Assembly: GCA_963730685.1 (NCBI GenBank)
Contig: CAVSSP010000003.1
Coordinates: 1-64,000, forward strand
Source: Bog-756 sp963730685
GTDB lineage: Bacteria; Actinomycetota; Acidimicrobiia; Acidimicrobiales; RAAP-2
Direction of reading: 5' to 3'
DNA length: 64,000 bases
Positions within the stretch are counted from its first letter, which is position 1, and every line of letters starts with the position of its first letter. Below, piece by piece: positions 1 to 8,300 of this stretch. The notes below the pieces were generated by a model, which searched no databases, was not told where the DNA came from, and was given only the letters and a program-made list of their open reading frames with translations. The position numbers were made by a program, and so were the translations under genes.

Positions 1-549
1 CCAGGAAGTATGTATGAGGGGACCCTCGTCGAAACGCTGAAAAGGGGAAGTCCGAGGGGAGAATCGGAACCGATCACGGTTGATGGGGCTGACTGTGTGT
101 CGTTGCGGTACCGTCGAGGGTGATGGTTCCCGATCTCGTCCAGAACACGAAGCGCCGGTGCAGACGGCGAGTGATTGTGCACACTCGCTATGCACCGAAA
201 GAATCCAAGCACCGCTTCGACGTTGGGTTTTCGATTGGGAGGGAAGCCACGATCCGCTGGATGCCGTCTCAGAGGGATCGGGCACATTCCAAGCGTGTAC
301 TGATGCACCTGGTTTCACATTTTCAAGACGAGTTCACGCTTCCTGACCTTTGGGCGATCACGGTCGTGGACGAGGACGCCCCCGGCGGCTGTGATCGGCA
401 GACGCCGCTCGTCGGGGCTCGGACAACCCAGGCACCCCCATCTTTTCTCCCCTCGCACATTTGCCGGGAGAAGGTACTGACCACGGTCTAACGGACCGCC
501 CCTTCCCACCTCTCCGGGCCTCCGTCGGGAAGTGGGTTGGAGAAATGGG
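1..549. other. Left edge, no convincing gene
   Basis: I see no recognisable gene here. A frame at 123-491 (plus strand) could encode about 122 residues rich in basic residues, but it has no clear ribosome site and no family I recognise. Overlapping frames on both strands are equally long, which is what chance gives at this GC. If the neighbouring excisionase-like and Rep-like genes mark one end of an integrated element, an attachment site could lie here or just outside the window. I looked for a copy of the tRNA-Arg 3' end and found no convincing match. Confidence 0.4.
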
Positions 550-795
550 ATGTCAAGATCAAATCAGGGTCATTCGGCCCGCAAATCGGCAGTAGCCATT
601 AAGCCCGACCCCGAGACGTTGGCACTCTCGGTGAACCAGGTGGCTTGGTTGCTGGGGGTTAGTCCAAACACGGTGTGGACGATGGTGGGACGAGGGCAAC
701 TGCCATCGTTCGTTGTAGGTCGTCGCCGGTTGGTTTCCAGGGTCGAAGTCGAGGCCTTCATATCCAGCGGTGGTAAAGCCGTCGGTGATGGGTGA
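550..795 (+). CDS. Excisionase-like helix-turn-helix protein
   Basis: This is a small (81 aa) DNA-binding protein of the MerR/excisionase-like HTH_17 type. Residues from about 25 onward read LSVNQVAWLLGVSPNTVW, then a basic wing with GRRRLVSRVEVEAF, the usual layout of this fold. The ATG at 550 is preceded by GGAG at suitable spacing, so I prefer it over the in-frame GTG at 532. Its stop overlaps the start of the Rep-like gene (TGATG), so the two are translationally coupled. Excisionase next to Rep is the arrangement of actinobacterial integrative plasmids, which suggests a role in excision or in control of rep. A plain transcriptional regulator is the alternative. Confidence 0.75.
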   Translation: MSRSNQGHSARKSAVAIKPDPETLALSVNQVAWLLGVSPNTVWTMVGRGQLPSFVVGRRRLVSRVEVEAFISSGGKAVGDG

Positions 796-1868
796 TGACG
801 ATCGTGGTCCAAAGGAGAACTCGACCCCCAACACCGAGGTCGTCTCGCCCTACTAACAGAGCTGAACACAAGGTACGAAGTACCAAAACACCAGCGAGCA
901 AATACCAACCTGGTGGTTACGGAGTTGATTACCTTGAACTGGCATTTGGCATTAGAGAGCCAACATTTAGGTCAACCAAATCCGCTACGTGGACCCCAAG
1001 GGGGTACGACACGGAGAATGGTCCAGTGTTCACGTCGGGCGCCCTGGAAATCATTTACCAGGGTTACAGCATCCGACTGCGGGTGTACCGCAGCAAGCTG
1101 TATGGCTGGCGGTGCTTTCTGCATTTCAATCCATCCCGGATTGTCCAGCCGGTCGGGATCGGACTCTGTCGGCTACGTGATCTCCACGAGGTGATCGACG
1201 AGGTAATGGTCATCGTCTCGCGGCATGTGCGGCCATTACGTCCCTCCGACTACTACAGTGTCCGCCGTCTTGACGTGGCCCGTAACTTTAGTGGGGTTGT
1301 TTCGCCGATTGACTATCTGACTGGCCTCTTCGGCGTCTACCGGCCTCACACCAAATCAGCCAGCCTCATCAAGGGCCGTGACGGAATAATCGGAACGCTC
1401 CGTGCTGGGTCACCATCGGGCGGGTGGGTGTCCCTGTACGACAAGCATTTGGAGTCACCGCATCTCGCGCCAGAGGGCACGATGCGGGTCGAGGTGCAGG
1501 CCCGCCAGAGTTGGTGTCGGCGCTACGGGGGCATCTACACCGTCTCTGACCTCACAGTCGAGAACCTCAGTAGGCTCATCCGAAAGCGAGTCCGCTGGTT
1601 CGGCCTGGAGCGTGAAGTGATGACGTTTGAGACAGCGTGCGAGAAGGTCCTTCGCAGTCACCAGCTCGATAGGAGGGTTCAGGACAACCTCATCCGCTAC
1701 ATCCTGGAAGCCCAGATGGGCCTCGACTTCACGGCAACACTCAAGTCGATCGCCAAATACCGGGGCATCCTCGGCGACCTGAACATCTCGATCCAGTTGG
1801 ACACGGACGTTCGTCAGTCGGTGGGCCACCTGGATCTCAGAACAGGTACCGAGGTGCGAGTCGCGTGA
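795..1868 (+). CDS. Rolling-circle-type replication initiator (Rep)
   Basis: This 357 aa protein resembles the phage/plasmid replication initiator group related to filamentous phage gene II/X proteins. The guide segments are VRRLDVARNF near the middle, then VSLYDKHLES and MRVEVQAR, which match the conserved D-ARNF / YDK / R-E pattern of that group. The C-terminal 100 residues are helical and unassigned. The start used is the ATG that overlaps the preceding stop; a GTG three bases earlier is possible. It presumably nicks or initiates at an origin on the excised circle. An 8-bp inverted repeat lies about 90 bases downstream. Family assignment is by motif memory only; a HUH tyrosine was not pinned down. 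Confidence 0.65.
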   Translation: MTIVVQRRTRPPTPRSSRPTNRAEHKVRSTKTPASKYQPGGYGVDYLELAFGIREPTFRSTKSATWTPRGYDTENGPVFTSGALEIIYQGYSIRLRVYRSKLYGWRCFLHFNPSRIVQPVGIGLCRLRDLHEVIDEVMVIVSRHVRPLRPSDYYSVRRLDVARNFSGVVSPIDYLTGLFGVYRPHTKSASLIKGRDGIIGTLRAGSPSGGWVSLYDKHLESPHLAPEGTMRVEVQARQSWCRRYGGIYTVSDLTVENLSRLIRKRVRWFGLEREVMTFETACEKVLRSHQLDRRVQDNLIRYILEAQMGLDFTATLKSIAKYRGILGDLNISIQLDTDVRQSVGHLDLRTGTEVRVA

Positions 1869-1960
1869 GGCCATGGATAGCCCAGAGCCCCCGATGAAGC
1901 CCGGCTGGTACCGACCCACCCGCGCCGCGGGTAGAGGGGCTCATGCAAATGTGTCAATCC

Positions 1961-2004
1961 CTCAGGTCGACAGTCCTCCCTGATCGTGTAGGCCCTGACC
2001 TGAG
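1961..2004. repeat. 8-bp perfect inverted repeat downstream of rep
   Basis: CTCAGGTC at 1961-1968 is mirrored by GACCTGAG at 1997-2004 with a 28-base loop. It lies in the roughly 300-base gene-free stretch (1869-2167) between rep and a convergent regulator gene. It could be a transcription terminator for rep or part of a replication origin. There is no U-run, so a simple intrinsic terminator is not well supported. The rest of this gap shows nothing I can name. Confidence 0.4.
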
Positions 2005-2167
2005 TGACGAGGCAGCTATCAACAGCCCCCTGGCTCACGGGCCGGTCGTGTGGCCATCGAAGACGAGGACCCTCGCGCACCGGATTACTTGACCACCCTT
2101 GCAAGAAGGGCAATCAGGCTGTGGTAGCTGTCCTCTGGCGATCGTGGATTGGGTTGAGCCTGCCCCG

Positions 2168-2524
2168 TCATGTCTCTTCCGCTCGGTCAATAGCCTCACC
2201 CACAACACCAGGTTCGCAGCCAGAGTTGAGCGAATCGATGACCGCCTTCCAGGTTGACCAGATCTGCTCTTGCTGATGCACGAACTGACCCGACCGCCTT
2301 CGTGTCCCGAACCCCTGATCGACGGCCAACTGCTGGACCGCTGAAATCAGCTCGGCCGGGTAAAGCCGACGTCGGGTGCACTCTTTCCCCGGCTGGACGA
2401 TGAGCGGAGCGGGTGGGATCAAGCCTGAGGCCTCCCACCGCCGGATCGTGTGGGATTTGCGTCGGAAGGCTGCTGCCATTTCGCCGACTGTCCCGAGCGT
2501 CCGCACCTGCCCGCCAATGACCAT
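2168..2524 (-). CDS. MerR-like helix-turn-helix regulator
   Basis: This 118 aa protein carries an N-terminal winged-helix of the MerR type. The sequence VGEMAAAFRRKSHTIRRWE is followed by a short 'SGLIPPAP' wing, typical of MerR HTH domains. The C-terminal half has no recognisable effector domain. I place the start at 2524 because GGAGAG sits five bases upstream of that ATG; an in-frame ATG at 2557 would add 11 residues but has no ribosome site. It is transcribed toward rep and divergently from the 2739-5514 operon, so it is a natural candidate to regulate that operon or rep. Confidence 0.7.
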   Translation of the reverse strand: MVIGGQVRTLGTVGEMAAAFRRKSHTIRRWEASGLIPPAPLIVQPGKECTRRRLYPAELISAVQQLAVDQGFGTRRRSGQFVHQQEQIWSTWKAVIDSLNSGCEPGVVGEAIDRAEET

Positions 2525-2738
2525 TTGGACTCTCCGACCCTTCGCTGACCTGTCCATGGCGAAATGATGCTTGCCCGAGGAGGCCGGACGGTAGTCATGG
2601 CCCGAGAGACCCGCCTGCGACATCAGGTACAATGGTCCCTGCAAACATCCAGATGGGACGAGAGACCAAGCTCGCTGACTCCCAGCCAACCCGCCGAAGA
2701 GGCGAAGGTGGCCCTGCTTGGTGCGATGAGGAGAGCAA

Positions 2739-3521
2739 ATGCAAGGTCAAGAGCCGGAGCAGTCCTCTGCACCCACCCGGTATTCAAAGCCCGGAATCTG
2801 TGGCACCTTCGGTCGGGGGCACGACGTTCACCACGTCCCCGCCATTCGGAGCAGCAATGTCCCTCACCGTCGGGGCAAGCTGGCCCTGGTGTCGGGCAAC
2901 CTGATCATCGTCGATTTCGGTGATCTTGATTTCAGGAGCTACCACAACCACCACCCGCAACGCCTTCTGACGACCACCAAGATCGGTGGCACGGTGCGGA
3001 TACCCGAAGGTTACGGCTCGATCCTCCGAAGTGCAGGCGGTTGCTTCTCCATCCTTCCGGCGGAGGATGATTGGGTACCGTGCGACGAGGAGCGGCCACT
3101 ACCGCCGAGCTTCGTTCCACTCCGAAAGGGTGAAGGCGACAAGAGCGCTACGCCGATCCCTGACCTGAGCCCAGTCACACTCCCGATCCTCCAGGTGATC
3201 AGGAAGTGGTTCCCACGCTCCGACGACAACGCTCGGGCTGAGTTGGCATTTGCCATTGCCCACGATGTCCTGCGTGCCGGTCACGTCAAGGGTCGGCTGT
3301 GGATGGCCAGTGTTTCACGGGTCCCATTGGCACCCCGAGGTCGGGATTCCACGCTCGTCGGCCAGATCCACTCGACAATCGGGGAGTGGTTCCGCCACTA
3401 CCCGGCCCCAGCGTGTCGAGAGCTGGCCGAGCACATCGCATTTGAAGTGCTGGACGCTCGTCATGTGCAGGAGGAACTGTGGAGCCTGCGTGTTCCCGAC
3501 GACGGGGAGGTGGACCAATGA
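2739..3521 (+). CDS. Hypothetical protein, first gene of a six-gene operon
   Basis: I do not recognise this 260 aa protein. GAGGAG sits five bases before the ATG, which makes the start good. The N-terminal 40 residues are polar and probably unstructured. A middle part (about 50-100) is beta-rich around LVSGNLIIVDFGDLDFRSY. The C-terminal 110 residues contain two imperfect copies of a helical unit: one near residue 165 (WFPRSDDNARAELAFAIAHD) and one near 225 (WFRHYPAPACRELAEHIAFE). Each is followed by a 'vLraGHVkgrLW' / 'vLdARHVqeeLW' tail, so the domain is internally duplicated. It opens an operon in which all genes overlap or nearly abut. Confidence 0.6.
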   Translation: MQGQEPEQSSAPTRYSKPGICGTFGRGHDVHHVPAIRSSNVPHRRGKLALVSGNLIIVDFGDLDFRSYHNHHPQRLLTTTKIGGTVRIPEGYGSILRSAGGCFSILPAEDDWVPCDEERPLPPSFVPLRKGEGDKSATPIPDLSPVTLPILQVIRKWFPRSDDNARAELAFAIAHDVLRAGHVKGRLWMASVSRVPLAPRGRDSTLVGQIHSTIGEWFRHYPAPACRELAEHIAFEVLDARHVQEELWSLRVPDDGEVDQ

Positions 3522-3904
3522 CCAGCCCGAATGACGTGACGCTCCGATGGAATCACGGGATGGCCGACGGAGTGGTGAAGTCTGCCTATGCACGGGTCAC
3601 ACTCACGAGCCCGATTGCCGATTCCTCCGAACAGCTGAGCGTCATCTCCCTCGACATCAACCCCGATGACGACGGATTTCAATGTTCCGCCTACCACGGG
3701 GATGAAGAGGACGTTCCATTCAATGAGGGCGTCAGTACGGGATCGGCCCCCAACCTGGTGTTGGCAAAACAAGACGGATGGGCTGCGGTGTGCAAGGTCC
3801 TGACCAACCTGGGCTACACGGACGGCGAAATCGCGGAGTCCATCTCACAACCCGCTGGTTCGTTGACACTCGACCTGGACGAGTGGGATGACAATGACGA
3901 GTGA
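3518..3904 (+). CDS. Small acidic hypothetical protein
   Basis: This is a 128 aa acidic protein with no family I recognise. The ATG overlaps the stop of the preceding gene (ATGA) and is preceded by GGGGAGG, so I prefer it over an upstream in-frame start at 3479. The sequence alternates short beta-prone stretches with many Asp/Glu, and it ends in a strongly acidic tail (DLDEWDDNDE). Such acidity would suit a protein that mimics DNA or binds a basic partner, but that is speculation. It sits second in the overlapping operon. Confidence 0.55.
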   Translation: MTSPNDVTLRWNHGMADGVVKSAYARVTLTSPIADSSEQLSVISLDINPDDDGFQCSAYHGDEEDVPFNEGVSTGSAPNLVLAKQDGWAAVCKVLTNLGYTDGEIAESISQPAGSLTLDLDEWDDNDE

Positions 3905-4296
3905 CCGGCCCACGCCGGAGCAGCAGCAGGCGACGGCCCGGCGATACACGGGACAGCGGGCGCCTGGCTGTCGAGGACACCCCGAGCCCTCCGACACTCC
4001 CACCGGCCTTCCCGAAGGCCATACGAGGCTTCAGGAGAGCCTTCTGGCACTGGATGAGGTGGGTGACCTGCTGGACCGTCATCGGCCTCATCGTGGCGGC
4101 CTTTGCAGCGCATCAGGTCCGGGCCTCACTTCAAAGCACTGGCACCACGGTCCCCGCTTACTCGCCTGCTTACCCCTCGCCCACAGTGCCACCATCGTGT
4201 TCGCTGCTGCCCTTGGGGATGTTGGCGGTGTTCTGGCTACTCGTCGGGCGGGCTATTACCTGCGACTTGTGTGGACGACGACTCAGACGGCGCTAA
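3901..4296 (+). CDS. Small membrane protein with C-terminal CxxC
   Basis: This is a predicted 131 aa inner-membrane protein. It starts at a GTG that overlaps the preceding stop. The first 45 residues are basic and polar. Two hydrophobic helices follow at about 55-70 (CWTVIGLIVAAFAAH) and 103-118 (LLPLGMLAVFWLLVG). A short tail ends in CDLCGRRLRRR. The CxxC plus arginines suggests metal binding or membrane-interface contact. A competing frame starting at 3888 runs through the same bases, but it lacks membrane character and breaks the overlap pattern of the operon. Function unknown. Confidence 0.5.
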   Translation: MTGPRRSSSRRRPGDTRDSGRLAVEDTPSPPTLPPAFPKAIRGFRRAFWHWMRWVTCWTVIGLIVAAFAAHQVRASLQSTGTTVPAYSPAYPSPTVPPSCSLLPLGMLAVFWLLVGRAITCDLCGRRLRRR

Positions 4297-4634
4297 TGCC
4301 CATCCCGTCGCTTGCCGAAATCGAGCAGCAGTTCGGGTCGGAGGGCTGTAACCCCTCGACCTTGGCCGACGTCGTCGCCATGCATCGGGTATTTGAAATC
4401 GCAGAGGAACGAGGCCGCCCTCCTCGCCGGAGTGCTGGTGATCGGCCCGCAACTGCTGGCCCGCCAGGCACAGGGCAAGCCGTTACTTTGAAATCGTTCG
4501 CCAGGGCCAGCGTCGTCTCGCCAGAATCACTTGGACCCCCACCTTTGGCTACCCTTTGTAAAGTCCAGACCGGTGTTTGCTTCAGCTGTTCGGAGTGCCG
4601 CCAGTCAATCCGTCGATGCAGAAGGAGTCGGTGA
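4296..4634 (+). CDS. Hypothetical protein
   Basis: This is a 112 aa protein I do not recognise. The ATG overlaps the preceding stop as TAATG. The first 40 residues look folded and helical (PSLAEIEQQFGSEG, then a segment ending VFEIAEERG). The middle is low-complexity. A CFSCSECRQSIRRC segment close to the C-terminus looks like a partial zinc knuckle. The overlap with the previous gene and the 6-base gap to the next support it as a real operon member. A frameshifted remnant is the main alternative. Confidence 0.45.
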   Translation: MPIPSLAEIEQQFGSEGCNPSTLADVVAMHRVFEIAEERGRPPRRSAGDRPATAGPPGTGQAVTLKSFARASVVSPESLGPPPLATLCKVQTGVCFSCSECRQSIRRCRRSR

Positions 4635-4640
4635 ACGCCG

Positions 4641-5069
4641 ATGCCTCAACCACCTTCGCTGAGCCCCGAGCAGCGCCGAGCTGCCCTTGCGAAGGCGGCC
4701 CGCGTCCGCCACGAGCGAGCCGAACTGATTCAGCGGCTCAGACTTGGCCAGATCACTGTGGCCGACCTATTGAAGCAGGCCGATACTGACGAGACCGTCG
4801 GCAGGATGAAAGTCCTCTCGGTTCTACAAGCAATGCCTGGCCTCGGCAAGGTCAGGGCTCGACGGCTGATGGACGGGCTGGAGATCGCTGAGTCGAGACG
4901 AATGAGTGGGCTACGCGAAGGGCAGCGAACTCGACTCGCGACGGTGGGCATGTCCCTTCCTCCCGGGATCTACCCATGCCCCGAGTGCAAGAACGATCTC
5001 GGTCGGTCCGACCATAAGCCCGGATGCCCGCTGAAGAAAACAAAGGGGCAAGCGTCAGGTCATGCTTGA
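4641..5069 (+). CDS. mIHF-like (actinobacterial integration host factor) with zinc motif
   Basis: Residues 1-100 match the actinobacterial integration host factor family (mIHF). They include PPSLSPEQRRAALAKAA at the start, VGRMKV near 53-58, the DNA-binding helix-turn segment PGLGKVRARRLM (66-77) and IAESRR (82-87). mIHF binds and bends DNA and was named for assisting phage integrase. Normal mIHF is about 105 residues. This copy has an extra 40-residue tail with Cys113, Cys116, His125 and Cys129, a likely zinc-binding knuckle. The gene lies in the overlapping operon of an integrative element, so a dedicated role in recombination or element maintenance is a fair inference. The host's own mIHF gene is not in this window. 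Confidence 0.85.
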   Translation: MPQPPSLSPEQRRAALAKAARVRHERAELIQRLRLGQITVADLLKQADTDETVGRMKVLSVLQAMPGLGKVRARRLMDGLEIAESRRMSGLREGQRTRLATVGMSLPPGIYPCPECKNDLGRSDHKPGCPLKKTKGQASGHA

Positions 5070-5514
5070 ACGGTCAGGCTCCATAGCGGCTCCATTGCTT
5101 GCCACAGTGAGCTTCGCTTTAATCGGAATCATCCTCCCCCTGCCATCCGGCACCGTTCGATGGCCCGATACCGCCTTACTGCTTTTAGTTGCTGCGGGAT
5201 TGCTTCTTGTTGGAAGCCTCCAGGCCGTCTTCTGGGACCGCGGTGCCGACGGTGGCTGGGGGTTTTTTGCTCGCCTCCTCTACGACACGGGAACCCTCGC
5301 GCTGATTGCAGCCATCACATTGCTTCTCGTACCTGGGAGCAAAAGTCTCTCAGGGGTTCGACTATTCACGGTGATCATGGCATCAGTCGGGTTCATACTG
5401 GAGTTCATTTGGGCTCTGGTGGGACTTGTGCTCGACCGGAGGGGTGCGTTCAGACAGGCTGCGGCCCGCCGGACGGCTGCTCTCATAGCGGAGGCCGCAG
5501 CGACGAAGCCGTGA
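5062..5514 (+). CDS. Four-helix membrane protein
   Basis: This is a predicted 150 aa integral membrane protein, last in the operon, and its ATG overlaps the mIHF-like gene by eight bases. Four hydrophobic segments lie at about 10-28, 38-56, 70-90 and 104-124, followed by a basic cytoplasmic tail (FRQAAARRTAALIAEAAA). I know no family for it. Small multi-span proteins at the end of element operons often act in exclusion, immunity or killing, but nothing in the sequence decides this. Confidence 0.6.
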   Translation: MLERSGSIAAPLLATVSFALIGIILPLPSGTVRWPDTALLLLVAAGLLLVGSLQAVFWDRGADGGWGFFARLLYDTGTLALIAAITLLLVPGSKSLSGVRLFTVIMASVGFILEFIWALVGLVLDRRGAFRQAAARRTAALIAEAAATKP

Positions 5515-5548
5515 AGAGGCATCCCAACAACGTCGAGCGTGTCGGACA

Positions 5549-7705
5549 CTATGACCCCCTTTCATTGGTCGCTTCGATCTCCGTAAATGGATGAACCCAG
5601 TCGTGGCGTGGACCGATTACCCCTGATGCGATGGCGCGGATGCCGTCTATGTCGCTTGACCGACCGATCAATACCAGTTCGTCGCCTGCTTCGAGCACGG
5701 TGCTACCGCTGGGCACCACAAGATCCCGTTGCCTCTGGATCGTCGTGACAATGATGCTCACCGGTAGGCCAGCCTTTGAGAGCGGTTGCCCTACAAGCGG
5801 GGACCCTCCGCCCACGGTCACTCGGTCGGTACCTGCCGCATCGCCCTCGCCATTTGCCCTCTGAAGGCTGGCCAGAAGACCCAGGCGGTATCCCCTGACC
5901 ACGTCCGAGGTGGCGACGGTCCCGACCACCTTCCGCTCGCTATCGAGAACCGGCACCCAGTGTTCGGCGGAGGAGGACATCGCATCAACGGCCACATCGA
6001 GGTGAGCCGAGTCGGTCACCGTCGGAGCTGTCACATCGACGAATGACTCCAGCCGGTGCTCGCGGGCCATGGCGCTCGCCTCCAGACGCCGCAACGAAAG
6101 AGTCCCTTCGAACCGACCCTCCTTGTCCACCACAGGTGCTCCGGTCAGTCCGTCGTTCATGAGCTGATCGCGAGCCATCACGATCGAAGTTCCACCGGTG
6201 ATCACCAGACGGGGAGGTGCCATGGCCTGACTGACCGGTACGTTGGCCAGGACAGGCATGCCGATGAGGAGCCGTTGGGCGGGAGCGTCGGCCCTGGTCC
6301 TCAACTGGCTTCGATAGATGGTGTCGTCGCTCCGGCGCACGATGAACCACGCCAACCCGACAGCGATCATGGCCGGACCCAGGATCGAGAGACTTCCGGT
6401 CATCTCGGCCACCATCAGCATGACGGCCAACGGGGCGCGGGAGATGCCGCCGAAGCAACACATCATCCCGACGATCACATACGGAGCCGGGTTGTGCCCC
6501 ATGGACGGGACGATTGGTTCGAAGAGCCGCCACACCGAGGCCCCGATGAATGCGCCGATGACCATGCCAGGACCGAAGATGCCGCCGGAACCGCCCGAGC
6601 CGATGGACAGGCCGGTGGCCAGGATCCGGGCGAACGGGAGCACGAGGACGATCCACAGCGGCAGGGTCAGCAGCTGGTGGCCGAGTCCTTGCTGGATCCA
6701 GCCGTAGCCGGTGCCGAGCACCTCGGGGATGGCCAGAGCGATGAGGCCAACGATCACCCCACCGATGGCAGGCTTGACCCAACGGGGGAGCGTCACCCTC
6801 CCGAACAGATCGGAGATGCCATAGAAGCTCTTGGCGTAGAGAAGACCGATGAGACCCCCCAGTACACCGATCAACGCGAACCACAACAGATGGGTTGGAT
6901 CGGAGAAGTGATAGCTACCGGCAAAGCCGAACAGGGGTGTGAACCCCACCACGGTGCCGAAGATGATGTACCCGACGAGCGAGGCGACGAAGCTCGGCAG
7001 CAGCGCCTCGGCGTCGAAGTCGTCCCGGTAGAGGATCTCGGTGGCCAAGACTGCGCCGCCGAGGGGTGCGCCGAAGATCGCGCCGATGCCTGAACCGATG
7101 CCGGTGACGACGGCGATGCGGGCGTCGGCCGGGCTGAGGTCCAACTCCCGGGCCAGCAGCGAGGCGAACCCGGCGCTGATCTGGCCGGTGGGTCCCTCCC
7201 GACCTCCCGAACCACCCGAACCGATGGTGAGTGCTGATGCCACGATCTTGACGATCACCGCCCGGAAGCGGATGCCCCGGGGGTTGTGGTGGACCGCCGA
7301 GATGGCTGCATCGGTGCCATGGCCCTCGGCCTCCGGTGCGAACCGGAACACCAGGATCGCCCCAAGAAGTGCACCGAGCCCGACCACCAGGGGCAAGGCC
7401 CAAGGCCGCGTGAACGATGCTGAGGCCCCATGACCGCCTTCGCCGATCGGGGTCGGTACGTGGTATCCGGCCAACGTCCCGAGGAAGAAGTGGGTGCAGG
7501 CGAGCAGTGCCTCGTAGAAGACGACGGCACCAACTCCGGCCATCGTCCCGATGAGGAAGCCGAGCACGAGCCACTTCTGCAAATAGGACGCGCCCGCGAG
7601 CCACTGGGAGGCCTTTGTCATGGCGGCGCGCCATGAGGTTCGGCGAAAGACGGTCATCGGCGACCGTTCATTTCGAACTCCGGGCCAACCGATGAAGGTG
7701 GACAT
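5549..7705 (-). CDS. ClC-type chloride channel/antiporter with regulatory domains
   Basis: This 718 aa membrane protein is of the voltage-gated chloride channel (ClC) family. The three ion-path signatures are visible: GSGGSGGREGPTGQ, the GIGAIFGAPLGGA helix, and GSGGSGGIFGPG. After about residue 450 come two CBS repeats (around VSQAMAPPRLVITGG and FVDVTAPTVTDSAHL). A C-terminal TrkA-C-like segment follows (GGGSPLVGQPLSKAGLP ... EAGDELVLIG). The CBS and TrkA-C parts probably sense nucleotides. A start at 7657 (MTVFRRTS) is as likely as 7705; neither has a clear ribosome site. It follows the MarR gene by 72 bases on the same strand, so it is probably co-transcribed and controlled by it. Confidence 0.9.
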   Translation of the reverse strand: MSTFIGWPGVRNERSPMTVFRRTSWRAAMTKASQWLAGASYLQKWLVLGFLIGTMAGVGAVVFYEALLACTHFFLGTLAGYHVPTPIGEGGHGASASFTRPWALPLVVGLGALLGAILVFRFAPEAEGHGTDAAISAVHHNPRGIRFRAVIVKIVASALTIGSGGSGGREGPTGQISAGFASLLARELDLSPADARIAVVTGIGSGIGAIFGAPLGGAVLATEILYRDDFDAEALLPSFVASLVGYIIFGTVVGFTPLFGFAGSYHFSDPTHLLWFALIGVLGGLIGLLYAKSFYGISDLFGRVTLPRWVKPAIGGVIVGLIALAIPEVLGTGYGWIQQGLGHQLLTLPLWIVLVLPFARILATGLSIGSGGSGGIFGPGMVIGAFIGASVWRLFEPIVPSMGHNPAPYVIVGMMCCFGGISRAPLAVMLMVAEMTGSLSILGPAMIAVGLAWFIVRRSDDTIYRSQLRTRADAPAQRLLIGMPVLANVPVSQAMAPPRLVITGGTSIVMARDQLMNDGLTGAPVVDKEGRFEGTLSLRRLEASAMAREHRLESFVDVTAPTVTDSAHLDVAVDAMSSSAEHWVPVLDSERKVVGTVATSDVVRGYRLGLLASLQRANGEGDAAGTDRVTVGGGSPLVGQPLSKAGLPVSIIVTTIQRQRDLVVPSGSTVLEAGDELVLIGRSSDIDGIRAIASGVIGPRHDWVHPFTEIEATNERGS

Positions 7706-7777
7706 GGGTGTGGCCGGTAGGACCCAAGCGAGTACGCCGTAGCTCGAAAAGGACTGACCGACGGCCGCACGGGTCCA

Positions 7778-8275
7778 TCAAAGGTCCCAACTGCGTTGCC
7801 AGTCCGCCTCCGGGATCTCTCCGGCCGCGTTCCCAAATGCAGTGAACGCCCGAACCAAGTTCGCTCGCTCCTTCGGGTCAACGGCGGTAAGGATCTGACC
7901 GATCTCCTGACGGCGTCGGAGGGTCACCCGGTCAACGAGCCGTCGGCCCTCGACGCTCAGATCCAGCACCACCGTCCGGCGGTCCCCGTCGTCTCGACGC
8001 CGGGTGATCAACGCCTTACCTTCCAGGCGGTCACACATGCGGGTCGCAGTCGAAGGGTCGACGTTCAATGCCTGTGCCAGGTCCACCGGACGCTGCGGTC
8101 CCCGTGAAGCGAGCACCACCAGAGCCCGGTATTGAGGCAATGAGACGGACACTTCCTCGGCCAGGGATCGGGCGGCCACCGCCACGAGGACTCGACTGGC
8201 GGTGAGGACGGCGTCAGCCAGGTCCTCCCCGCCGGACCCGGCGTCACGACGCTCCATCCGGCTACTGGTATCCAT
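7778..8275 (-). CDS. MarR-family transcriptional regulator
   Basis: This 165 aa MarR-type winged helix repressor has the usual order: a dimerisation helix, then LPQYRALVVLASRG, a recognition helix in DPSTATRMCDRLEGKALI, and the wing RRRDDGDRRTVVL. The start codon lies six bases from a 20-bp palindrome (8281-8300), the expected place for an autoregulatory operator. It precedes the ClC gene on the same strand and is divergent from a small membrane-protein gene, so one operator could control both directions. Confidence 0.9.
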   Translation of the reverse strand: MDTSSRMERRDAGSGGEDLADAVLTASRVLVAVAARSLAEEVSVSLPQYRALVVLASRGPQRPVDLAQALNVDPSTATRMCDRLEGKALITRRRDDGDRRTVVLDLSVEGRRLVDRVTLRRRQEIGQILTAVDPKERANLVRAFTAFGNAAGEIPEADWQRSWDL

Positions 8276-8280
8276 ACAGT

Positions 8281-8300
8281 TATTGTAGTACTACACTAAG
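8281..8300. promoter_or_regulatory. Palindromic operator, probably for the MarR regulator
   Basis: The 20 bases TTATTGTAGTACTACACTAA form a near-perfect palindrome with one mismatched pair. They sit six bases upstream of the marR-like start codon and about 110 bases upstream of the divergent small ORF. Size, AT-richness and position fit a MarR dimer site. Confidence 0.75.

Noticed and set aside
1..549. Possible left copy of the tRNA-Arg 3' end (attachment site)
   Set aside because: Only loose resemblance such as CGAGGGGAGAATCGG near 53; no exact stretch of useful length was found.
3888..4295. Alternative frame (MTMTSDRPTPEQQQ) over the small membrane protein
   Set aside because: It lacks folded features, and the competing frame has membrane helices and exact start/stop overlaps on both sides.
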